Positions 21,158-29,805 of a DNA stretch of 64,000 nt are shown here, piece after piece. The notes beneath the pieces were generated by a model, which made no database searches, was not told where the DNA came from, and saw only the letters and a list, made by a program, of their open reading frames with translations. The position numbers and the translations under genes are program-made. The first letter of the stretch is position 1; the number at the start of each line of letters is the position of its first letter. Source of the DNA: Macrothele yani (taxonomy: Eukaryota; Arthropoda; Arachnida; Araneae; Macrothelidae); the NCBI GenBank assembly GCA_039090855.1, contig CM077002.1:86432194-86496193 (forward strand), in the 5' to 3' direction.

Positions 21158-21392
21158 ACTGCATAATTTTCATTATTCAAATATTGCGATGAAAAAATTT
21201 GTCGCGTTTATTGGACTAGAAATGCTAGTGGAAAGAGTTGAAGTGATCATGAGAGAGAAGCACCGCAAAAAAACTGTGATTTATCGGATGGACTTCTACA
21301 ATTCCCTACGGAAAACAAGATTCCTGTAGTAAATGTGTCCGAAAAAGTACTCACTGCAGAGGAAACGAATATCTTAACACAAGGCCCAAAGT

Positions 21393-21621
21393 GCCGCCCT
21401 GGTGGCGCAGTGGTCTAAGCGATGGCCTCTGATCATTCGTCCGAACGGGGTCCGGGTTCGAATCCCGGTGAGGCATGGATGTTGTGTTTGTCTTACGGCA
21501 CTGGTTCTCTCCCTTCCCTGGAACCAGTGACCCTAAATTATGGACGAGCGACTGCTTATAGCCCGTTGAGTTGCTCATGGTGGTCGTTAAACCTCCAATT
21601 AAAAAAAAAAAAAAAAAAAGC
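21393..21621 (+). mobile_element. tRNA-derived SINE copy S5
   Basis: Full-length plus-strand copy with A box (about 21402), B box (about 21456) and a long A tail. Flanked by CCCAAAGT (21385-21392 and 21622-21629). It interrupts the Penelope N-terminal region. Confidence 0.93.
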
Positions 21622-21671
21622 CCCAAAGTTTTGCCCCAGAGCGAAACTCAACATCAAGGAAATCATCCCGC

Positions 21672-21905
21672 GCCGCCCCGGTGGCGCAGTGGTCTAAGGC
21701 GCTGGCCTCTGATCAGTCGTCTGTACGGGGTCCGGGTTCGAATCCCGGTCAGGCATGGATGTTGTGTTGGTCTTACGGCACTGGCTCTCTCCCTTCCCTG
21801 GAACCAGTGACCCTAAATTAGGGACGGGCGACTGCTTATAGCCCATTGAGTTGCTCACGGTGGTCGTTAAACCTCCAATCAAAAAAAAAAAAAAAAAAAA
21901 AAAAA
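21672..21905 (+). mobile_element. tRNA-derived SINE copy S6
   Basis: Full-length plus-strand copy only 50 bases after S5. Flanked by an exact 13-bp duplication, GAAATCATCCCGC (21659-21671 and 21906-21918). It is nearly identical to S1 and S5 in the body, so it is young relative to the host element. Confidence 0.94.
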
Positions 21906-23825
21906 GAAATCATCCCGCACCTGGAATCAGCCATTGAAAGACTACCCTCTTCCGAACAGGACACAGCGAGGCACTTAGCAGCCGAAAAACTGAAGAGAAG
22001 TTTAGCCACAGGAGTAAAACATGACACCCGAGCATGGTCAGTCATAAAGAACTTGCAAAAGAGGGATGATCTGGCAATAACACTCACTGATAAATCGAAC
22101 CAGATTGCCATAATGAATAGGAAAGATTATGATGACGAGCTGAAGACCTTTATCACCGAGTCGGCATCGACCAAAGTTGCTACCGACCCGACTAATACCC
22201 TGGTATCCAGAGTACAAAGGATGAAAAAGTGGGCTAGCTTGCCAGAAAGCAGCCGTCACCCCACTGGGACCATCGATACCACCACCGTTTGGTCGGCTTA
22301 AACACCACAAACCTGGGCACAAAGTGAGACCCATTGTCTCTAAAATTAGAGCCCACACCTATCACCTTGAGAAAGAGTTATCAGTTTTCCTCAAGAAATA
22401 CCTTCCACCCTCTCAACACGCCCTTAGTTCAACACAAGACTTTATAAGTAGGACTGGAGGCGTAGTCTTGAACGAGCACAATATATTAGCAAGCCTCGAC
22501 ATAACGTTCTTATAACCGTCAATACCGGTAGAGGAGGCCTGTGACAATCTCGAGATATGGTTATCCAGGGATGATGAATTTCTCCCAGAAGCGGTGCAAG
22601 ATATAAGAAGAGCCCTAAACCTGACTGTGAACAACAATTTCTTTCGTTACCAAGGAAATATATACAAACAAACCAGAGGCGCTCCTATGGGTTCTCCACT
22701 GTCAAGCATATTAGCAGAAGCAATATTACGCCCACTAGAAGAGAGAATTTTCTCCTGCACCGTCAGAAAGCCACATATATGGCTCCGATATGCCGACGAC
22801 ATATTTTTCATATGGCAGTATTCTGACGCGGACCTTCAAGAATTCTGGGGACAAATCAATACATTGCATCCAACACTCAAATTCACCCTAGAAAGGGAAA
22901 CTGAAGGAAAACTACCATTCCTAGATGTTATGTTGCATAAAAATCAGAATGGCCGACTTGACACGGCGGTTTACTACAAACCAATAACAGTTCCCAACTT
23001 TTTCGCACCTAAATCTGTATCTCCAAATTCATATAAAAGGCAGAATTTAGAACATATTTTGAAAGAGCTTTCAACGTCTGTTCCAGCGTAGAAACAAGGA
23101 ACAAAGAGATAACAGATATCATTAATAAAGGCATTGCAGCTGGTTTCCCCGAACATGATAAGAAAAGTCCTACAAAGAATTCAGTCAAGGTATCGTACAA
23201 CCCCCAAGGCAAAAAGAGATAATTTATGTTACGCTGGATCTGTGCCGTATATCCCAAAATTCTCTTACTCATTCAAAAGTCTAATGAGACGCCATGGCCT
23301 TCACATCGGCATCAGATCCCCGGACAGCATACACAGAGCAGTAGCAAACACGTGCAAAAACCCAGACAGGAAATCGGAAGCAGGAGTGTAAATGATACCT
23401 CTGATGTACCCGAACGGTTCGTCGAAAGTTTACATCGGAATGACGAAAAGGTCGATTGCTGTAAGGACTAAGGAGCATATGAGAGACATCAGATTGGGAA
23501 AGACCTTAACAGCCTTGTCTAAAGAAGTAGCACAGAAAAACACAGTCCTGCTATGGGATAAAGTAAAGATAATTGTGCCGTATACTGGCTACAAAGGTAC
23601 GCTGATCAGAGAGAGTATTGAAATCTCCACACATCCCTACGCATGCAACGATACCCAATCTGTTGATATTCCGTCCGCGTGGAGGAACATGCGGAGATGA
23701 TTCTCCGCATGAAAGAAACCCGTGTATCGCCTCGTGCCTCGAGCATCAAATTTTCAAAATACGACGTTCCCGACCACCAGTGTTTCGAAATCTTTTGATT
23801 ATACTCCCCAGACTTGTTAGTAACG

Positions 23826-23885
23826 TCTGCAACCCTTGAGAAAGCCTCCCGGTTGGAGAGCGAAAGCTCGGGAGATACAATTTCC
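23826..23885 (+). ncRNA. hammerhead-like hairpin at the Penelope 3' end
   Basis: The phrase CTTGAGAAAGCC, a hairpin around TCCCGGTTGGAGA, then GCGAAAGC has the same spacing as the CTGACGA/GAAA core of the palindrome at 12917-13452. The first core string is changed (CTTGAGAA), so self-cleavage is unlikely in this copy. Its position downstream of GIY-YIG ties the motif to Penelope-like elements. Confidence 0.45.
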
Positions 23886-23935
23886 CCTTGTATTCATTCT
23901 TTAATTATATTTTCACACCAGTAAACGGAGTTTGT

Positions 23936-24616
23936 ATAGATTTGTTTACTGTGTCATTTGTATTGTTTAAGAGCAAAAGTTTCACTTCTTTATCAACTAC
24001 GCATGCAACATGGCTTATTCAATGAAAGGCTTAACTTTTTACTTTGGGTTTTGAAAACCCACTTTATAGTTGATACCTTTCGGAAGTTAGCAGCGCAATG
24101 TCCCAATGGCGGACTTAAAACTTCGGAAAAGAAGAATTATAGCATGCATTAACGAACTCACCTTGAATAATGGTATCCTTTGATAAGAAAAAAAAATATT
24201 TAATAAAACAACGCAAAACATCTATACACAGAACATTGAAGACTCATGAAAGAAATACGGGATTACGCCATATTACGTCCCGCTCCAGGACGATGAAAAT
24301 TTTCAAGTTTTCAAATATTATCTGACTTACCATCCTTGTCACATTTACGCCAAAAATCGGATTGTCATCTTCAAAATTTGTATTGAAGACTCATTTTATA
24401 GCTTGCATTAAAACATTGCAGTTGATGAAGAACACCTTCCAACATTTCTGTTCGGTTGCCACTTAGCGTATGCGGGCCCACGTGATGAGCCACGCGCTCG
24501 ATGCAACGAGAATTTCTAAACAATTATTTCTCCTCCTCGCTCGTGTGGACTTTTGCCTTTCGACTACTACGAAGCGCACCGTATGTTTCTCTTTGTTTCC
24601 AACAGAACAAATGAAT
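23936..24616. other. unassigned segment
   Basis: No gene is recognised. It contains the first copy (about 24413-24453) of a 40-base phrase, GCATTAAAACATTGCAGTTG onward, that recurs at 24745-24785 inside the next LINE. Confidence 0.4.
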
Positions 24617-25092
24617 ATCAGAGAACAGCTCAGTGATATGTATGTATGTACGACCGAGTAAATAAGATACCTTTTGGAAGGTACTGAATAAATATGGTGT
24701 TACTGGGAATCTACTTAATAGTGTAAAAGCAATGTATGCTGGTATTGCATTAAAACATTGCAGTTGATGAAGAACACCTTCCAACAAGTGAATGGTGTTT
24801 ATACAAGTGAATGGTGTTTTATCAAAAGGGTTTTCTATTGATGCAGAATTCAGACAAGGTTGTGTAATGCCACCATGGCTGTTTAACATATTTATGGATG
24901 CGTCATGCGTGATGCAAAAATGGACAATTCTGATTTATGTTTGGGTAATATCCATGTGTGAAGGTTGCTGGAGGCTGATGACACAGTCCTGTTGGCAGAA
25001 AGCGAAAGTGAGTTGCAGAGTATGTTGTCCCGTATGTACGATGTTTGCATGAAATTCAAACTAAGTATAAATAAGGGAAAACCCAAAGTTAT

Positions 25093-25503
25093 ATTCGGTT
25101 GCTAAGTGTTTCTGGAACGTGGAAAGAGCGATGTATTTGTTTATTTACTGACGTTACGTATTTGGAGGATTTTCACTTTGGATCTCGCCCTTTGGATTTA
25201 ACTGTTATAATTAATATATCGCCAGTGCCGTTAATGCCCACCAGATGGAGACGTCTCAGTAGCTGAGCCCATCTTACGGATTTATGATGTCAGAAGCTGA
25301 CTTAAAAACACACTTACCTCCGTGGATTGTTGGTCCCCGTAGTGTAAGGTTAACGCGCTCGGCCAGATATCGAGAGATCCGTGGATTCATTTCCCCGGCG
25401 GTGACCGAATAACAATTTTTAGGTTGCTATGTGTTTCTGGAACGTGGAAAGACCGATATATTTGTTTATTTACTGACGCTACGTATTAGGAGGATTTTCA
25501 CTT
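25093..25503 (+). mobile_element. 411 bp insert with 82-bp terminal direct repeats and a tRNA-like core
   Basis: The duplication CAAAGTTAT lies at 25084-25092 and 25504-25512, so this is a discrete insertion in the LINE. Near its ends are two about 82-bp direct repeats (25097-25178, 25422-25503) starting GGTTGCTAWGTGTTTCTGG. Between them, 25331-25408 looks tRNA-like: GTAGTGTAAGGTTAACGCG resembles an A box and GTGGATTCATTTCC a B box. The layout resembles a TRIM (miniature LTR element) or a composite SINE. No coding capacity. Confidence 0.65.
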
Positions 25504-25550
25504 CAAAGTTATGGTTTATGAGCGAGGAACTGATAGCACTGAATTTAATA

Positions 25551-27010
25551 CACTGCCTGGCAGAGAAAATGCCACACCATGAAGAAATGCTCGATAACAG
25601 ACTAAACTGCACACACAGATAGCCAAGTAGGTCATGAACAAATGACTTAATTGTCACATACAGACAGGCTCCAGTGGCGGATATGATTAATGATGATTAA
25701 TTGTCACATACAAACAGGCTCCAGTGGCGGATATATAGGATGATCAATAAGGAGTGTGGTCCCAATTTTGGGCGATACAAAAATGAATCCGAAGTGGCAT
25801 CGAGGCAATGAGAGTCCGAATAGAGTCCTGGGTATCGTGGACAGTGTGGCGTTGATGAGAGTCCACAGTTCATCTTCATTTTGCAGGAGTGGGAAGGTAC
25901 TCAACCGACGTCCAATCGTGTCTCACAGATGCTCGATGGGCGAGAGGTCGGGTGATCGTGCTGGCCACGGATGCATCCTCACACCGTGTAAAGCATTAAG
26001 GCTGATCCGAGTGGTATGCGGCCGGGCGTTTTTCTTTTGAAAAACGGCGTTTGGGATGCCCTGAAGATACGGTAGGGCCACGGGCTGCAGAAGCTCGTCA
26101 ACTTAGCAGCATGCCGTCAATGTGCCCGTAATGCGTACCAGCGGTGAGCGGCTGCTGGCGCTGATAGCACCCCACACCATGATTTCACGTTGCTGGGCCG
26201 TGTGGTGCTCCACAATGACGGAGGAATCCGCCCATTGGCCACGTCGCCTCCAGACTCTTACACGGCGATCATCCGTGGTGAGACAGAACTGCGATTTGTC
26301 ACTGAACACCACAGTGTTCCATTCTCCCCCGCAGCTCTGGAGAGACACCACGCCAAGCGGTGACGACGATATCTCTCTGTGAAGGGAGCTGTCGGAACGG
26401 ACGGCCGGACAGCAAACCAGACTCAGCCAATCGGAGCGACAATGTGCGTGTCGATATCGGGGCATCCAAGCCTCCCCATTCATTCCGCAAAATGTCGCCC
26501 GTTGTGGCCTGTGGGTCCGCTACGGCATGACGTCGGATGCGAAGATCGGTGCGCTCGGACGTCCGTCTCCGTTTTCCGGTCTCCCTACGACGTTGCACAG
26601 ATCCTTGCTGGGACCACTGTCTCTAAATGCGACCGATGGTTGCGGCATCACGTTGCGTTTCTTCAGCAATATGACGCGAGGACCATCCGGTGGTACGAAG
26701 ACCTACGATGATACCTCTCGTGAACTCATCTGTTTGACGAAATCGCGTACGACGGCATCTTAACGGTATTCGCACCCCTTGTTCGTTCTCCAAACACGGT
26801 TACAGCAGAACCACTCACTTCTTGCGGCCGTGACGACGTCTTGACTGATGGCCTTACCGGCTGGTTGTCCGCTTATATCCTGCGCGCCGTTCGTGCGATT
26901 GTCCTGCAAATGCGATCATTTACATAACTTGTACTTGGGCACCCACCCTGCAATTTACATGGCGCTGCGTTTACGTCTTCGTTGTGTGGCATTTTCTCTG
27001 TCAGGCAGTG
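25551..27010 (-). mobile_element. Tc1-like element, family B copy 2
   Basis: A complete 1460 bp element. The ends CACTGCCTGGCAGAGAAAAT and the complement of CACTGCCTGACAGAGAAAAT lie between TA dinucleotides (25549-25550, 27011-27012). The minus-strand transposase is described separately. It serves as the intact reference for copy 1. Confidence 0.92.
25700..26765 (-). pseudogene. Tc1-like transposase (family B copy 2)
   Basis: Minus-strand blocks are VKQMSSRE-like N-terminus at 26760, RIRRHAVADPQATTGDILRN (26540), RLAESGLLSGRPFRQLP (26430), VVFSDKSQFCLTTDDRRVRVW (26310-26250; the first Asp is present but the Glu of SDE is Lys), MVWGAISASSRSPLVRITGT (26180-26120), a region with the second Asp near 26040 that is corrupted, and a C-terminus to 25700. 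Three frames are needed. It is related to copy 1 but independently damaged. Confidence 0.82.
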
Positions 27011-27158
27011 TATAAGTCTAACCGGCCCAGTGATTGACCAGGTGAATGAGTTTGTGTATTTAAGGAGCATGTTTGACAGAGAGAACAAATTAGTTGGGGA
27101 AATTAGCAGGGAAGTGAATTCTTCATTGAAAGTCATAGCTGCTTTGGGAGGTTTTCAC

Positions 27159-28949
27159 CAGGGCCCGAGTTAGTTCAGCGGAGACCCTGTGCTCATCCTA
27201 TGTTGGGGGCCCCGTTGATCAAAATTATAAGCTAACAGTTGATAAGAATATTTGCTGGTAAATATTTTTTTGCAAGCAATTTTTCTAGTAGTAAAACAAT
27301 AAAATACATCCCACATGCTAGTCATCTTTACAGCCAATGTGGATTGTAATAGACTAGCATTCACACCACTTGTACTTCCCCGCATCCGCAGGGCTTACAA
27401 CTGTAACATTAATTACTCTGGAATTCTTTTTTGTTTTTGTTTTATGGTATCATTTGCAAAACAAATAACTATCCTCCCAGAGATATAATTTTAAACCTCT
27501 AGTCTACCATAAATTTAATGGAAATGATGAACTGACGGTAGTTTAAGCTGTAAGAAGTAATCCCTCACAAAATGTTACAGCTCACAAGTGACAACACACA
27601 TTGTGGGATAAATTATTGCAAAAGTCCATGTAAATTATTACAAGTCTTTAACTAAAGTAGTGTCATTTGAACTTTTTCGGTATTTTCATTTATGTGAAAG
27701 TAAATCCAACATAATTATGAATATTGATTCACAAATTTTGTTCTCACAAAACTAATATTAATAAAGATATTTTTAGTAAATTCTACGTGTTTTGCTGAAA
27801 TGCTTTTCATGTATAATATACCGTATTGCTGCGAATATAGGCTTCACTCGTGATATGAGACCTCAAGGAAAAACAAACCATACCTACATGTTATTACAAG
27901 AACGTGATTATAAGTCACACCCCATTTTTAAGCAAACCATTTAAAATGTATGAATAAAAATATTTAAAAAGTACTTGATAATTTTTAACTGTTGAATTGG
28001 CAGCAGGACATTATAAAATGTTTTTTTTACCTTTTGTGGCTGCAAAATAATCAATTATATCGTCAAAACTTAAATCTGCTGTTACTTCACTTTTAATGGA
28101 CAGTATATGAAGAGCATCAATTGACACTTCTTTTAAACTTTATGCATTGTTCTTTTCAGAACCACAAACGAGCGTTCATTTGAACATTTGGAAATTGGTA
28201 TTGGTAAAAAAATCTTGAGGCATGTGTCAGCAATGGGGAAAATATGAACTAAATTCAAGTCCCTTAACTTCCCAAGGCAAGTGAGGGGATTTGTGCTTTC
28301 AGTGAATGAATTGTTTCATCTGGATTCGAAATTGAAGGAACTCTTCAGCAAAGTCTTCTTCAAACTCATTTGAAAACTGCTTTTGCAACAAATCAGCTGC
28401 TTCCATCACATCACTTAGGTCATTCTTGTAGACAAATTCAAATCTAGAGTCCAATTACTAATATGACTTCTTTCTGGTTTGCAACCGTGAAACAAGATTG
28501 TCACACATTACCTAAACAGTCTGAGTGATGAAGGAATCTCGATTATTAAAAACAATGTCTGGAGTTGATGAATCATTTAGAAGTCGGTTCTTGTGTATTT
28601 TCTTCTTTCTTGAGGATTTATAATCCATTTATCTCCCTAGCTGGCTGTATTCTTTCTCGAACAGTTAGAAATTTTTTTCTCACGAAATTCAGGTTGAAGT
28701 CAATAATTGACTCATATAATGGTAAAACTAACGACAAATTGCCCATAGAAGATTGAAAGGGAAGTGCTCACTTTGTTGATTCGTTTGCAATATTGTCTCA
28801 GATAGTCATTAACAAAGCAGTCTCTTTATTCATTAATTTGGCATGAATAGACTTAAAAATATATTTGGTTTTTAGAAGTAGTTTGGAGGCCCCCAAATTC
28901 TGAGGCCCTGTGCACGTGCACCACGTGCACGTGCAGAAATCAGGCCCTG
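27159..28949 (-). mobile_element. hAT-superfamily transposon, degenerate
   Basis: The ends are CAGGGCCCGA and the complement of CAGGGCCTGA, with exact 8-bp duplications GTTTTCAC at 27151-27158 and 28950-28957. CAGGG-type ends with 8-bp duplication define hAT. Total length 1791 bp. The internal sequence holds remnants of a transposase on the minus strand. Confidence 0.92.
28010..28760 (-). pseudogene. hAT transposase C-terminal remnant
   Basis: On the minus strand, SLKEVSIDALHILSIKSEVT followed by ADLSFDDIIDYFAATKGK (about 28137-28024) matches the end of the hAT dimerisation domain found in ZMYM1-like transposases. An upstream segment ending in a degraded SNERSF-like motif precedes it. The rest toward 28760 is decayed. 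The N-terminal zinc finger and catalytic residues are not identifiable. Confidence 0.7.
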
Positions 28950-29805
28950 GTTTTCACAGGAATGATGGGTTCTCAAGAGACTCCCGCATGGCTGTGTATG
29001 AAAGTGTAATTTTCCCTACTATGATGCATGGCATTCTGGACACTACAGAAGAGACATAGGAGTCGTTTGTGTGCTGGGGAAATGTGTTACTTTTGGGGTT
29101 TGTGGCAAGACACGTTCTGATTGTGTGAGGAATGAAGACCTGTTGCAGTTGTGTAATGTGAAGCAAAATGTTGTTGGCAAGGTGGAGACTAATATGTTTC
29201 GGTGGTTTGGCCATGTTAAAAGAATGAGTGATGAGATGTTTACTAAGAAATTGTTTTAGACGAAGTGGCAGGAAAGAAAGGCAGAGGAAGGCCAAGGAAG
29301 TCATGGAAGGATCCGATTCAGGAGTGTCCGCATGAGAAAAAGATCATGAGTATGAAGTATAGAAGATCTTGTGCACGTGGTAAGATGGGTGTCAGTGAAG
29401 CCCGTGTTGTGTGTCAAGATCGCTGTAAATGGAGGTTTCATATGGAAAAAGTAAGTAAATAATCAGAAATTTATCTGGTAGTTCGTATTTTTTTGGGGAG
29501 CTAACCTCTGAATCTCAGAGAACAACTTAGTGATATGTATGTATGTACTACTGTTCATTTTTGAAATGATATTCACGAAAAAAATTTGCTTAAGCCCCCT
29601 CCCCCCCCCCTGTTAAATTTTGCTTCTTAAGGGAATAAAGGTCTGTAAATTTACACTGGATGATATTTTTGAGAACCTGTTCAAAATGGTTATCGAAACA
29701 TTTTTATTGACAAACTAGCTATACCCGGCCACGCGTAGCTGTGGCACATTGTGGTTGCATGGATGAGAAATGAGGAACAAAACAAAGCATACGTTTCATA
29801 GAAGT

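Larger units (their letters stand above)
15868..21190 (-). mobile_element. Ty1/copia retrotransposon 1, truncated and heavily nested
   Basis: Read on the minus strand, the order is gag, zinc knuckle, protease, GAG-pre-integrase, integrase, RT start. That is the copia order. The second half of RT and RNase H are absent beyond family E at the left, and both LTRs are missing. Insertions, all with target duplications or TA sites, are: foldback MITE 16380-16723, SINE S3 17266-17492, SINE S4 with Tc1-A inside 17611-19234, and a palindromic Penelope-type insert 20861-21157. The right limit, against the Penelope-like element, is approximate. Confidence 0.85.
21240..23700 (+). pseudogene. Penelope-like polyprotein: RT and GIY-YIG endonuclease
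   Basis: The N-terminal region reads VLTAEETNILTQGPK (before S5), a short block between the SINEs, then HLESAIERLPSSEQDTARHL and DLAITLTDKSNQIAIMNRKDY (to about 22135). RT motifs follow: KVRPIVSKIRAHTYHLEK (22320), ASLDITFL then a stop then PSIPVEEA (motif A, 22490-22530), RGAPMGSPLSSILAEAILRP (22675-22735), LRYADDIFFIW (22785-22815, the YADD catalytic pair intact), and LPFLDVMLHK. The GIY-YIG domain occupies 23380-23640 with SSKVYIGMTKRSIAVRTKEH. At least one in-frame stop (22513-22515) and several frame changes make it inactive. Confidence 0.87.
21190..23935 (+). mobile_element. Penelope-like element (RT plus GIY-YIG), with two SINEs
   Basis: The order is N-terminal region, RT, linker, GIY-YIG nuclease, then a structured 3' tail. 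This is the canonical endonuclease-bearing Penelope layout. SINE copies S5 (21393-21621) and S6 (21672-21905) interrupt the N-terminal part, each with its own target duplication. The element's left limit against copia 1 is approximate. Confidence 0.88.
24662..29462 (+). pseudogene. LINE reverse transcriptase and C-terminal domain, in pieces
   Basis: Readable parts are NKYGVTGNLLNSVKAMYAG (24690-24745), VNGVLSKGFSIDAEFRQGC then PWLFNIFMD (24800-24900; motif B RQGC), a broken YADD region near 24980, KLSINKGK (25060), QVNEFVYLRSMFDRENKLVG (27040-27100), and the distal block with NMFRWFGHVKRMSDEMFTKKL and GKKGRGRPRKSWKD (29190-29310). The VYLGSMF, FGHVKRM and GRPRKSW order is common in arthropod LINE C-termini. 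It starts mid-RT (5' truncated) and contains stops. Clade not assigned. Confidence 0.8.
24617..29549 (+). mobile_element. LINE remnant interrupted by three insertions
   Basis: Non-LTR RT protein runs from 24662 to 25092, continues 25513-25548, 27013-27158, and 28958-29460, and is followed by a 3' tail with repeated TATG (about 29533-29548). Interruptions are a 411 bp retroposon-like insert, Tc1-B copy 2 and a hAT element, each with its own target duplication. A stretch like its 3' tail (AGTGATATGTATGTATGTAC) also precedes the RT at 24632-24651. That is either the end of an upstream copy or a duplication. Confidence 0.8.

Noticed and set aside
20884..21180. Two nearly identical ORFs on opposite strands
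   Set aside because: Again mirror readings of an inverted repeat (20861-21157), one extended by a few real copia gag residues.
23380..23700. Stand-alone GIY-YIG homing endonuclease
   Set aside because: It follows a Penelope RT in the expected order and belongs to that element.
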